Of a stretch of 64,000 nt of DNA, positions 1-8,091 are shown one piece after another; position 1 is the first letter of the stretch; the number at the start of each line of letters is the position of its first letter. The DNA is from Marinilabiliales bacterium (GTDB taxonomy: Bacteria > Bacteroidota > Bacteroidia > Bacteroidales > SZUA-534), in NCBI GenBank assembly GCA_003512955.1, contig DOTG01000044.1, positions 124,001 to 188,000 of the forward strand, given 5' to 3'. The notes under the pieces are model-generated. The model saw nothing but the letters and a program-made list of their open reading frames with translations. It ran no database searches and had not been told where the DNA came from. Made by a program: the position numbers and the translations under genes.

Positions 1-111
1 CGATCCAAAATCGTTTTCAATAAAGGTGGCCATACCCATTGCAAAAGCCCCTATAAATAATAAAACTCCCATGGTGATGGGAGAGATTAACATATTCCAC
101 AATTTTTTCAT
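1..111 (-). CDS. Cytochrome c biogenesis protein, ResB/CcsA (System II) type, 5' end only
   Basis: Only the first 37 codons lie in the window; the gene runs off the left edge. The peptide begins MKKLWNMLISPITMG, has one hydrophobic helix and then ATFIENDFG. From memory of the family, a first membrane helix followed by an ATFIENDxG segment is typical of Bacteroidota ResB/CcsA-like proteins, which carry haem across the membrane and attach it to apocytochromes. The start is the ATG at 109-111. It lies 37 bases downstream of the FNR-like regulator gene on the same strand, so the two may be co-transcribed. The neighbouring multihaem cytochromes are its expected substrates. The call rests on a short stretch. 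Confidence 0.7.
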   Translation of the reverse strand, partial: MKKLWNMLISPITMGVLLFIGAFAMGMATFIENDFGS

Positions 112-148
112 AACTCTTATTTATATATATGTACCAATTTGAAATTCT

Positions 149-841
149 TTAACCTGAGATCATAATCTTCTGGAGTTTCGGTTTATCAATAATTTCTATT
201 ATATGATCTTCAATTTTGATGATGTTTTCGTCGTGAAATTCTTTAAGCAAACGCACTACACTTTCTTTGGTCATTCCTGTCATTTCGCCTAACTCTTGAC
301 GGGTTAAATAACAATGGAACCGTTGGCTCTCAAAAATATCATCGGACAAATGGATAAGCCCCTCGGCCAACCTCCCGTGCATCTTTTTTTGACTGAAACT
401 TAACAGTTTATGAAAGGTATCCAGCGATTTACGGCTAATATCTTTCAAGTAACCTTCGGCAAACAGGTTATTTTCCATAACCAGTTTTTTGATGACCGAG
501 GTATCCACGAAACAGGCGGTGGTTTCAACCAGGGACGCCAATGAATAATGGTGCCGGTTGTCAACATAAGTTCCGGGTCCCGATATTAATCGTCCGGGTT
601 TTGCAATGGCAAGAATGATATTTTTCCCATCATATCCTTCCATGTATAATTTAGCAAACCCAGAGGTTAAGAAAATGGCATTTGAGGTTGGCGAACCCTG
701 CTTAAATATTATCTCCCCCGGTTTAAATTTTGCCTGAAATCTGCTACCATTTAAAAGATCTAACTGTGTATCAGTAAGATTATCAAAATTTGGCCATCTA
801 CAAGAGCAGTTTTTACAAGTAACTGATGAATCTTTAAACAT
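149..841 (-). CDS. Crp/Fnr-family transcriptional regulator with N-terminal cysteine cluster (FNR-like)
   Basis: A 230-residue regulator. Residues about 25-135 form a cyclic-nucleotide-binding-like beta roll (PGEIIFKQG at 41-49). A winged helix-turn-helix follows, with the likely recognition helix near TKESVVRLL (191-199). Cysteines at 9, 12 and 14, plus an internal Cys110, resemble the four Fe-S ligands of Escherichia coli FNR (20, 23, 29 and 122) in their N-terminal clustering and in the distance to the fourth. The recognition helix keeps the Glu and Arg that contact TTGAT in FNR. This suggests an oxygen- or NO-sensing regulator; ligand identity is inference. A perfect FNR palindrome lies 46 bases upstream (887-900), consistent with autoregulation. 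The gene sits directly before the cytochrome c maturation gene and is divergent from the hexahaem cytochrome. Confidence 0.85.
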   Translation of the reverse strand: MFKDSSVTCKNCSCRWPNFDNLTDTQLDLLNGSRFQAKFKPGEIIFKQGSPTSNAIFLTSGFAKLYMEGYDGKNIILAIAKPGRLISGPGTYVDNRHHYSLASLVETTACFVDTSVIKKLVMENNLFAEGYLKDISRKSLDTFHKLLSFSQKKMHGRLAEGLIHLSDDIFESQRFHCYLTRQELGEMTGMTKESVVRLLKEFHDENIIKIEDHIIEIIDKPKLQKIMISG

Positions 842-886
842 GCGATAAAAATATAAGTTTAGGTTAGTGTAAATCTACAATTAATA

Positions 887-930
887 TTGATTTATATCAA
901 CACCCAAATTGATGTTATATCATAGTTTTA
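887..930 (+). promoter_or_regulatory. Perfect FNR box with a downstream -7-like element, divergent fnr/cytochrome promoter region
   Basis: TTGATttatATCAA at 887-900 matches the FNR consensus TTGAT-N4-ATCAA at every position. On the plus strand TAGTTTTA (923-930) resembles the Bacteroidota -7 element TAnnTTTG with one mismatch. This would put the box centre near -42, the spacing of a class II activator site. The site lies 138 bases upstream of the hexahaem lipoprotein ATG and 46 bases upstream of the regulator's own start. Confidence 0.65.
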
Positions 931-1037
931 TTCGAAACAATCAACTGAATAGCTATTCGTCTTATAAACCCATACCCGTTGGGCAGGTTCGCCTTTTTGT
1001 ACTTTTACCAGTGGATAAATCAAAAATTTAATTTTAT

Positions 1038-2093
1038 ATGAATAAGATGTACAAATTGTTCTCAGGTGTTGTTGCGATAGCAGCAATGTCGATGCTTGTA
1101 AGTTGTGAAGGACCTGCCGGACCTGCCGGTGCAGACGGTACTGACGGTACTGACGGTGTTGCTGGTAACCTATCGTGTTTGGAGTGCCACACTCAGGAAA
1201 ACATGGATGCCATCCAAAGTCAGTATTCAATTTCAGGTCACGGAATTGGTGCATATGTTGCTTATACCTCTGGTTCAGGGAGAGCGGCTTGTGTTCAGTG
1301 TCACACCCACGAGGGATTTCTTTATGTATTAGAAGGAGTTCCAAATGCTGATCATTCCGGAAACCCTGCTGTTCCTACAGACATTTACAATGCCACCAAA
1401 GTTGGATGTGAAACATGTCACAGCAACCACGGAAGTTTAGAAGATTCCATTGAAGCCCCAATCAGAACTATTGCTCCAGTAATTGCAATTGCAGATAGCT
1501 CTGTAATTGATTTCGAAAACAACTCTAACTTATGTGCCAACTGCCACCAATCAAGAGCAAGTTATTTAGCTTCAGAGGCCCTTGATTCCGTAAAAGTAGG
1601 CGGTGTTATGGTTGCTGTAGCTGATGGTAATGTTGGTATCAGCAGTTCACGTACAGGACCTCACCACGGACCACAATCAAACATGTTGATGGGTACTGTT
1701 GGTTATGGAACAAGCAGCCAAGGAACTCACAGTGGATTAGGCTGTACTGCTTGCCACATGGGCGAAAGCGATGGTGCAGAAGGTGGACACACCTTTTTCC
1801 CAAGTGTAGAAAACTGTACAGGTTGTCATGAAGGCCTTGCCAATTTTGACCACAACGGGAAACAAACAGAGTTTGATAACCGTATGGCTGCTATCCGCAC
1901 CAAATTAATTGAAAAAGGAATCGTTGTTGAATCAACTGATTTAGCTGTTGTTGGACAATATCCATTAGCCGAGTTTAAAGCCTACTGGAACTGGGTTTCA
2001 TTAAAAGAAGACCTTAGCCATGGTGTACATAACCCAGGTTATACCAACACTATGCTAACAATTGCTGAAGCAGGATTAGGTATTGCAAAATAA
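1038..2093 (+). CDS. Hexahaem c-type cytochrome lipoprotein with collagen-like tether
   Basis: A 351-residue exported lipoprotein with lipobox SMLVSC (acylated Cys23). It is followed directly by a Gly-X-Y collagen-like stretch, GPAGPAGADGTDGTDG (25-40), and then six CxxCH haem-binding motifs starting at Cys47, 85, 124, 166, 236 and 260. The last 80 residues contain no haem motif. The tether probably holds the haem domain away from the membrane, either in the periplasm or at the surface; which one cannot be read from the sequence. A perfect FNR box and -7-like element lie upstream and a strong hairpin terminator follows, so it looks monocistronic. No catalytic family was recognised beyond multihaem cytochrome c. 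An electron-transfer role is expected and the partner is unknown. Confidence 0.88.
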   Translation: MNKMYKLFSGVVAIAAMSMLVSCEGPAGPAGADGTDGTDGVAGNLSCLECHTQENMDAIQSQYSISGHGIGAYVAYTSGSGRAACVQCHTHEGFLYVLEGVPNADHSGNPAVPTDIYNATKVGCETCHSNHGSLEDSIEAPIRTIAPVIAIADSSVIDFENNSNLCANCHQSRASYLASEALDSVKVGGVMVAVADGNVGISSSRTGPHHGPQSNMLMGTVGYGTSSQGTHSGLGCTACHMGESDGAEGGHTFFPSVENCTGCHEGLANFDHNGKQTEFDNRMAAIRTKLIEKGIVVESTDLAVVGQYPLAEFKAYWNWVSLKEDLSHGVHNPGYTNTMLTIAEAGLGIAK

Positions 2094-2114
2094 TTAAAAC
2101 TTATAATAATTTTT

Positions 2115-2147
2115 GAGGCTGTCAAATTTTGGCAGCCTCTTTTTTTA
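2115..2147 (+). terminator. Rho-independent terminator after the hexahaem cytochrome
   Basis: The stem GAGGCTG (2115-2121) pairs with CAGCCTC (2133-2139) and is followed by a run of eight T (2140-2147). Confidence 0.85.
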
Positions 2148-2160
2148 TCCCTTTATCTAT

Positions 2161-2168
2161 TATATTTG
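2161..2168 (+). promoter_or_regulatory. -7 promoter element for the T9SS cargo gene
   Basis: TATATTTG is a perfect TAnnTTTG -7 element, 26 bases upstream of the ATG at 2195. No clear -33 TTTG is seen at the expected distance because the terminator T-run occupies it. Confidence 0.45.
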
Positions 2169-2194
2169 TGTCAATTCATTAATGGTTCCATTGC

Positions 2195-3484
2195 ATGTAC
2201 AAAACATTTCTAATACTATTTCTTTTTTTTTATGTAAATGCTGGCGTCGGACAGACTACAGGCAGCCCTTTATATGCTTCCTTTTTAAAAGACACCTCAC
2301 TTTCGCAAGCCCCGGATTCACTCTTTTTTTACAATTGGAATTCGGACGCAAATTCTTGGGAAAATGGATGGAAAGAGGAATTCAGCTATGCTAATTCAGG
2401 ATTAAAAACGGCTCAATCCAATTATATCTGGTCCGCCGATCATTGGAAACCAACACATCAGACAAACTATTCGTATGTGGATGACAAGCTATCTCAATCA
2501 GAATATTCCGAATGGGATGACTACGAATTCGATTGGTTCCCGAGAAACAGGTATTCCTATGTCTATGATTCTCAAGGAAGATTAACCCAATGGCTCGATA
2601 CGAAATGGAACCCAACGTTAGCCAGTTGGCTGAATGACTCTGCAATATCCTACAATTACAATGAATCCGGGTTACTGGCTTCGTCGTATGTTTCTATCTG
2701 GTCAGCAACATTCCAAGATTGGGAAAACTATTCCGAAACCCTTTTTAATTATACCAATGGGCAAAAAATCCGGCAGGTTCACAGCCTTTGGGACTTTGAC
2801 TATTTAATTTGGGATGCACACCGGATCAACTACTTTGAGTACGATTCCAATCAAATGATGAGCAGCCAAAAACAGACAGTTATCAATAGTTTCCACACCC
2901 AATGGTTAAACGACTGGAAAACGGATTACAAATGGAATTCAAACAACCATGTCCAAGAAGAGACAAACTGGAACTGGTTTGAGGATGATAGTTCCTGGTC
3001 AGAAAGTACCAAAACGATATTTTATTACGACATCCGGAATAACCTTACAAATAAAATCGAACAGTATTTTGATGCCTATTATCTGGATTGGATCAATCAG
3101 TTTCAAACTATTAACAGGTATAGCACCTCCAACAAACTGATTGAATCAACCTTATATTCGTGGAACTATTCGCAATGGAACCCGGTTTTCCGGTACAACT
3201 ATTATTACCCCGATTATACTGATATGCCAGAGGATTTGGCTCAACAAATCCAAGTATATCCAAATCCGGCAAACAATAAGTTATCCATTCATTTCTTTGG
3301 CTCTTTCCGGGGAGCCATCGAAATTGATTTATATGATATTTCTGGAAAGAAAGTTTATAACAGTCAAATCCAATATCCAGATTCCGATATTGAAATGGAA
3401 TTGCCTGATTTACCGGATGGTTCTTATGTATTACTTTTAATAAATGAAAAAACAGCAACAAAAAAACTTGTCATTCTACACTAG
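2195..3484 (+). CDS. T9SS type A cargo protein with Trp/Tyr-rich YD-like repeats
   Basis: A 429-residue secreted protein. A signal peptide (1 to about 20) precedes roughly 300 residues of irregular repeats with paired tryptophans about ten residues apart and segments such as YSYVYDSQGRL, which recall the YD/RHS repeats of secreted surface proteins. The C-terminal domain from residue 354 (VYPNPANNKLSI, then YDISGKKVY, then LPDGSYVLLL and a Lys-rich end) is the type A sorting signal of the type IX secretion system. The protein should therefore cross the outer membrane and be anchored or released. It stands alone behind its own -7 element and converges on the haem uptake operon. No enzymatic motif is visible, and no binding partner is known. 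Confidence 0.8.
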   Translation: MYKTFLILFLFFYVNAGVGQTTGSPLYASFLKDTSLSQAPDSLFFYNWNSDANSWENGWKEEFSYANSGLKTAQSNYIWSADHWKPTHQTNYSYVDDKLSQSEYSEWDDYEFDWFPRNRYSYVYDSQGRLTQWLDTKWNPTLASWLNDSAISYNYNESGLLASSYVSIWSATFQDWENYSETLFNYTNGQKIRQVHSLWDFDYLIWDAHRINYFEYDSNQMMSSQKQTVINSFHTQWLNDWKTDYKWNSNNHVQEETNWNWFEDDSSWSESTKTIFYYDIRNNLTNKIEQYFDAYYLDWINQFQTINRYSTSNKLIESTLYSWNYSQWNPVFRYNYYYPDYTDMPEDLAQQIQVYPNPANNKLSIHFFGSFRGAIEIDLYDISGKKVYNSQIQYPDSDIEMELPDLPDGSYVLLLINEKTATKKLVILH

Positions 3485-3503
3485 ACTGTCGTCCGGAAAG
3501 CTT

Positions 3504-4586
3504 TTAATTCACCTCGACATACTGAAACCACGGATACCCGACAACTCCATTGGAATAATAGGAGAAAAAACGGAGTTTGTAGTTTTTACCGTTCAATAAA
3601 TCTTTGATTAAATAAATTCTGCGCGTATCTGCCTTATAAACAGCTGTATTTGCAGCTTCATCTACTGTTACATCTTTCCACTCCCAGCCAATGGCATCCC
3701 AGTCCGATGAATAAAGCGAATCAGCCATTGGCTTGATGCTATTGCTTTCAAAATAGTTCTTCAAATCGTTACTTTCTTTATTTGGATCTGATTCATTTGC
3801 AGGCACCTCATCGGTTGAAATGTAATATTTGGCCACTTCAATTTTTGTGTCATTTATAAAAGCCCCCCTCAATACATAAGGATAAAGTACCCCACTGTCA
3901 TCGGGTATGCTATCTTCGTATTGAGTAAACTGGATATCCCAGACGTTGTTGTCAGGCTCAATCTGTACGACTTGAGCATTATTTCGGATGCCGACTTTTA
4001 TAAAATTCAAATTAGTTTTTTTGTTCACAACAAGTATTTCGCGCTTTGAATTATCGAGGTTATCTACAGTTATGGTATAATGATCCCCGGTTAATTCAGT
4101 CAATTGGAATTTCTTTAAAGGCTCGATGCCATAATCGCCCACGCGACCCAGAATATAAACGTTGTAAGTATATTCATAAGGAGAGACACGTGTATTTACC
4201 CAATTCATGATGGATAATGAGTCAAAGTTCCCAGAACTGGCATCATATAACCATAAGGCATTATCGGGAACTGCCAGGTATTGATCGAAATCAATAGCCC
4301 CCAAATTGGCTACACGCAAAAAATCTGAATTGTTAAGAATTACATGTTCCCCGCTGGCCGCAGCTTCAAATCCTAAATCCCATGCAGCATTCAAATTGTA
4401 CGATACCTCACTGCTATCGGAAAATGAGTAATACGACTGGTGGGTATATATAGAGTTATAGGTACTGCCTATTACCCCGGTAAATGGAATTAATGGTTGT
4501 TGTTCATCTTCAGGAAAACACGATGTTAAGAGACTTGCCGCGATAATAAAAAGTAAAGAAATATTCAACAGTTGGTTTAAATACAT
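3504..4586 (-). CDS. HmuY-family haem-binding lipoprotein (distal copy)
   Basis: A 360-residue lipoprotein with lipobox LLTSC (Cys23). It has the HmuY-family pattern: an AWDLGFEAA segment near residue 68, WDIQFTQYED in the middle, and a C-terminal NYKLRFFSYYSNG strand. HmuY proteins of Porphyromonas and relatives capture haem or free porphyrin at the surface and pass it to a TonB-dependent receptor. The gene starts 2 bases after the receptor gene ends, so the two are co-transcribed. It differs strongly in sequence from the HmuY-like protein at the head of the operon, which suggests different ligands or a division of roles. The haem-ligating residues cannot be assigned by eye. Confidence 0.8.
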   Translation of the reverse strand: MYLNQLLNISLLFIIAASLLTSCFPEDEQQPLIPFTGVIGSTYNSIYTHQSYYSFSDSSEVSYNLNAAWDLGFEAAASGEHVILNNSDFLRVANLGAIDFDQYLAVPDNALWLYDASSGNFDSLSIMNWVNTRVSPYEYTYNVYILGRVGDYGIEPLKKFQLTELTGDHYTITVDNLDNSKREILVVNKKTNLNFIKVGIRNNAQVVQIEPDNNVWDIQFTQYEDSIPDDSGVLYPYVLRGAFINDTKIEVAKYYISTDEVPANESDPNKESNDLKNYFESNSIKPMADSLYSSDWDAIGWEWKDVTVDEAANTAVYKADTRRIYLIKDLLNGKNYKLRFFSYYSNGVVGYPWFQYVEVN

Positions 4587-4588
4587 AA

Positions 4589-6856
4589 TTAAAATTTATT
4601 GATGTTCAAACTAAGCTTTACAAAGTAAGTACGTCCCCAAGCTATGCTGCTGCCATCACTCCCACCACCATGTGGCCCCGAGGAACCACCGGTTCCTGTT
4701 ACTGTTGTAACATCGAGCAGGTTTTTTATACCTAACGATACAGTCAGTTTATCATCAATGAAGGGTCTGTTTATCGACACATCCAGCATGTTGTAGGCAT
4801 TGATATACCGTTCTTCAATGGTTTCATTACCATCTTTTTCTACTGGGTAAAACTGCGATTGTTTGCCGTTGTACTTATAATAGATATTTAAGCGGAACAA
4901 GTACCGCAAGTTATGATAATTGATTGATGCAGTAAAATCAGGCGTATAGGTATACTGGTTCAAATTAGCGATTTTTGATTTGCCATAATAATTAAAACCG
5001 GTTTTTAGCTCAAAGCGGGGGTGCAGATTGTAAGTGTATTCCAATTGGCTGCCAATGGTTTTGTATATGCCATCAATGTTAATATAATCGGCTTTAGATG
5101 CATTAACAGAATCATACAGAAAATCAATCTTGTTTTCAATCTTATTGTGATACAATTTCAGTGAAAATCTGTTTGTATTATTTTCTATTTCCATTTTGTA
5201 GTCAATAGATACATTGTAATTTTCAGAAAATTCGGCTTCCAGATTTGAATTTCCTTTTACTTCGTGGTTTACATCCACAAAATTCAAATAAAGTTCTTTT
5301 AATGAAGGGCTCCGGAAACCGGTGCCAAATGATGCCCTCATACTAATGCGGGTGGATGGATCCCATTTTGCATTTAGCGAATATACAATTGGAGCGTTGA
5401 ATTTGGTATTGTATATAAAACGGGTACCTGCCTGAAACGAGATGTTAGTAAGCAGTTTATATTGAAGGCTCAGAAAGGCTGCATAGTCGTCAATACGCTG
5501 AATATCGGTTATCCGCTTTCCTTCGCCGGTTTCAATGTTTAGATCGTACCCAAGCTGGTAATCTATTTTTTTAATTTGTTGGGTAAAACTTGCCCGTGAT
5601 ATGACTGAATTGAACCAGGTAGTATCCTGTTTCGAAGTGTCCTGATTGAGTTCCGAAGTCTGATAATACAGGTTCTTATTGTATGTGTTTTTTACCCGTT
5701 TGTAATAAGAATAAGCTGCCATAAAGGCAATGGCTGTATTTTCGGATGTTCTATACTGAAAATCGGCTTTAGTATTTGCTCTTAATGTCTGGTATATTTC
5801 ATCGTCGGAGTTTGGGAACGAGTAAACTTTCTTAACAATAGAATCTCCAATTTGGTGTATTATCGTTGTATCTCCACTGGTATAAATAGAGCCATAATTC
5901 GTCAGTTTTTCCTTAAATAAATCTTGCTTAAAAGTCAATTGTAATTTATTCTTGTTATAACTGTAACCTGCTGAGGTGTTATATTGCTCCTTAGGATTAA
6001 AATTAAAAGTCCGTTGCCCCATTTCATTGAATGAGTAACCATCAAAAAAATTACGAGCCCCTGAAAGTGCAATATGGTGGCTTTTTATATTGGATGATAT
6101 TCCACCATCTATGTTAAAGACACCTACTGCCTCAAAATAGGTATTAGCATTTGCCTGAAAGCTGCTTCGTGTATTTTTCTTGGTGATAATGTTAATGGCA
6201 CCGGCCAGCGCGTTACTTCCGTAAACCACACTCATTGGCCCCTCCACTATTTCTATATGATCCACATCCTGAAGGTTCAACTGTCCCAAGTCAATACTTC
6301 CATTTTGTCGGCCTATTACAGGAACCCCATCAATCAATATTTTAATGTGCTCGCCAGACAGTCCCTGCATACTGATGCTAGAACCCAATACCCCATTATT
6401 TTCAACCTTAATATTCAATTCGTTCGACAATAAATCGCCCAAGGTATTGGCGGCTTTATTCTGAATATCGAGTTTGTTAATTACCTGCACATTATAAATG
6501 GATTTGTCTTTGGTTTCAGGTTTCATTTGCCCGGTAACAACTACCTCCGAAATATCCTCCGTTGTTGGTTCCAGTTCAAAAGTGTAGTTTTTTCCGGGTT
6601 CAATAGTGGTTACCTCCGCTTTATAACCAATAAACGAAATGGCTACCTGCGAAACTGACTTTAAATCAATTTCCGCTTTACCATTCAAATCGGTCACAAA
6701 AAAACCTTTTTCTTTGGATTCCAATGTTTCAGTGCAAACATGAGCCGCAGGAATTGGGTCTCCATTGGTTTTATCAACTACTTCAATAATTATTTGTTGG
6801 GCATTTGAACTCCCAATTAAAAACAAAACCTGAATAAAGATGAGAAATTTTTTCAT
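4589..6856 (-). CDS. TonB-dependent outer-membrane receptor of the HmuR (haem uptake) context
   Basis: A 755-residue receptor. A signal peptide (1-19) is followed by a carboxypeptidase-like regulatory domain (about 20-105), a plug domain (about 115-225, with IKILIDGVPVIG and VEGPMSVVYGSNALAG) and a 22-strand-type barrel to the C-terminal Phe. A Gly/Ser/His-rich loop, TGTGGSSGPHGGG, lies near the C-terminus. Its position between two HmuY-like lipoproteins makes haem or porphyrin import its likely role, energised by TonB/ExbBD (not in this window). The supply suits a cell making at least 45 covalent haems' worth of cytochrome motifs from nearby genes. The substrate is inferred from neighbours, not from binding residues. 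Confidence 0.88.
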   Translation of the reverse strand: MKKFLIFIQVLFLIGSSNAQQIIIEVVDKTNGDPIPAAHVCTETLESKEKGFFVTDLNGKAEIDLKSVSQVAISFIGYKAEVTTIEPGKNYTFELEPTTEDISEVVVTGQMKPETKDKSIYNVQVINKLDIQNKAANTLGDLLSNELNIKVENNGVLGSSISMQGLSGEHIKILIDGVPVIGRQNGSIDLGQLNLQDVDHIEIVEGPMSVVYGSNALAGAINIITKKNTRSSFQANANTYFEAVGVFNIDGGISSNIKSHHIALSGARNFFDGYSFNEMGQRTFNFNPKEQYNTSAGYSYNKNKLQLTFKQDLFKEKLTNYGSIYTSGDTTIIHQIGDSIVKKVYSFPNSDDEIYQTLRANTKADFQYRTSENTAIAFMAAYSYYKRVKNTYNKNLYYQTSELNQDTSKQDTTWFNSVISRASFTQQIKKIDYQLGYDLNIETGEGKRITDIQRIDDYAAFLSLQYKLLTNISFQAGTRFIYNTKFNAPIVYSLNAKWDPSTRISMRASFGTGFRSPSLKELYLNFVDVNHEVKGNSNLEAEFSENYNVSIDYKMEIENNTNRFSLKLYHNKIENKIDFLYDSVNASKADYINIDGIYKTIGSQLEYTYNLHPRFELKTGFNYYGKSKIANLNQYTYTPDFTASINYHNLRYLFRLNIYYKYNGKQSQFYPVEKDGNETIEERYINAYNMLDVSINRPFIDDKLTVSLGIKNLLDVTTVTGTGGSSGPHGGGSDGSSIAWGRTYFVKLSLNINKF

Positions 6857-6879
6857 TCACAAAGCAAATAAACAATGGA

Positions 6880-6911
6880 CAGTTTGTCCTGAAAATGTTC
6901 AGGACAAACTG
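6880..6911 (-). other. Intercistronic 13-bp hairpin between the first HmuY gene and the TonB receptor
   Basis: CAGTTTGTCCTGA (6880-6892) pairs perfectly with TCAGGACAAACTG (6899-6911) across a six-base loop. It lies in the 87-base gap of the operon. On the minus strand there is no long U-run after it, so it is more likely an RNA-stabilising or partially attenuating structure than a full terminator. Confidence 0.6.
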
Positions 6912-6943
6912 CCACCGCTGGATAAAATGTACAATATCAAATT

Positions 6944-7933
6944 CTAATAAGTTGTTTTTACAAACTCGATGTTTCCGGTTTGGCTTCCCTCAAATTTTGT
7001 AAGCACCAATTTATAATTGTTGCCTTCCTGATCCTTAACAAAATAGACTAAGCTAGGAGTAATATCATAGGCAAATGTTTCCATATTGAATGTTTTCCAA
7101 TCGGAACCAATAGTGTTCAGCACCTTTGTATAGGTGGCTGTTTCATAAGCATTACTGGCTGTGTCAGTTTCAGCCATTTCTGATACCTGAACATCAACAT
7201 TTGATAACACTCCGGTAACAATGTAAGGAATAGACTCATCCCAATATTTGGTGAAAAGTAAATCCCAATCCGTACTGGCTGGTTCATGTTCAATTACCTG
7301 ACCGGTACTGAAAGAAAAATGAATAAAATTCCTGTCAGTATAGGTAGCGCAGCTAATTTCCTTAGAAACTTCATTATCGCCATTAATGTCGGCATACTTT
7401 ATTTCAAACATATTTGTTGTTGCGGCACGTTTCACAATCATCAGTTTTTTGTAGGAACCATCGGTCAATTTAATGATGTGGATAGAGTCGCCTACCACAT
7501 CATGCGAGGTGCTGCTATAAACCCCCCAGCCATAATCGGGATGCCCTGAGGCGCCTTTATCGAATGCCCCGTTTTGCCATGTTGTATCGGAATAGGTATT
7601 GTAAAGCGGGGTCCAGGTAATACCTGTGGTATCAACACTTGCCCAGTTTTCGCGGTTTCCGTTTGGCCATACATAAAGCAACACACCGCTTCCATCGTTG
7701 GTCATAATGGTCGAAGTCATGGGGTTGGTATAAAAAGCGATATCCCATTCGGTCCGGGCAGGTGTTGAAACAACCCCATTTGCAAGGCTATAATAAATAT
7801 CGTTGGCATAGCCTGCTCCTACTGATATATTTACGGTTTCAATGATTGGATCTTTTTCAACTATTGGGTCGTTATCTTTATCACAGGCTATAAAAAGAGT
7901 TACAGCAAGTGCTGCTAATAAAATATTTTTCAT
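6944..7933 (-). CDS. HmuY-family haem-binding lipoprotein (leading copy)
   Basis: A 329-residue lipoprotein with lipobox FIAC (Cys17). Like the distal copy it carries two tandem half-domains with WDIAFYTNP (about residue 63) and WDLLFTKYW (about residue 224), and a terminal strand NYKLVLTKFEG. HmuY family members bind haem extracellularly. It is the first gene of a three-gene minus-strand operon (HmuY-like, TonB receptor, HmuY-like). The hairpin after it may let it be made in excess over the receptor, as suits a capture protein. No Fur-like site was recognised in the short upstream region. Confidence 0.8.
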   Translation of the reverse strand: MKNILLAALAVTLFIACDKDNDPIVEKDPIIETVNISVGAGYANDIYYSLANGVVSTPARTEWDIAFYTNPMTSTIMTNDGSGVLLYVWPNGNRENWASVDTTGITWTPLYNTYSDTTWQNGAFDKGASGHPDYGWGVYSSTSHDVVGDSIHIIKLTDGSYKKLMIVKRAATTNMFEIKYADINGDNEVSKEISCATYTDRNFIHFSFSTGQVIEHEPASTDWDLLFTKYWDESIPYIVTGVLSNVDVQVSEMAETDTASNAYETATYTKVLNTIGSDWKTFNMETFAYDITPSLVYFVKDQEGNNYKLVLTKFEGSQTGNIEFVKTTY

Positions 7934-8035
7934 CGTAAAAATGATTTGAACTAATTAATATGTTTAAATTTTATTGCTACTTCCAATTGTTTTGAAAATA
8001 GCCACATGTTTCTATTTGTAGAAATAATTAATGAA

Positions 8036-8060
8036 AATCTCAATATCGAACTTCGAGATT
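8036..8060 (-). terminator. Weak hairpin, possible terminator of the small membrane protein gene
   Basis: AATCTC (8036-8041) pairs with GAGATT (8055-8060), with further partial pairing inside. T-rich but interrupted sequence follows on the minus strand. It is the only hairpin seen between this gene and the HmuY gene. Confidence 0.3.
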
Positions 8061-8091
8061 ATGGAAAAAATAAAGAAAAAGAGTTAAAATA

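Noticed and set aside
901..922. Second possible FNR half-site pair (TTGATgttatATCAT) beside the perfect box
   Set aside because: The spacer is five bases and the last base mismatches; the perfect box just upstream explains the region better.
1131..1158. Short tandem DNA repeat (GGTACTGAC) that might be a phase-variation tract
   Set aside because: The unit is nine bases, so copy changes would stay in frame; it simply encodes the collagen-like triplets.
928..1344. 138-residue open frame on the minus strand over the hexahaem gene
   Set aside because: It lies opposite a well-supported cytochrome gene, its Gln/His-rich content mirrors the Gly-X-Y and CxxCH codons, and it has no signal, motif or start context.
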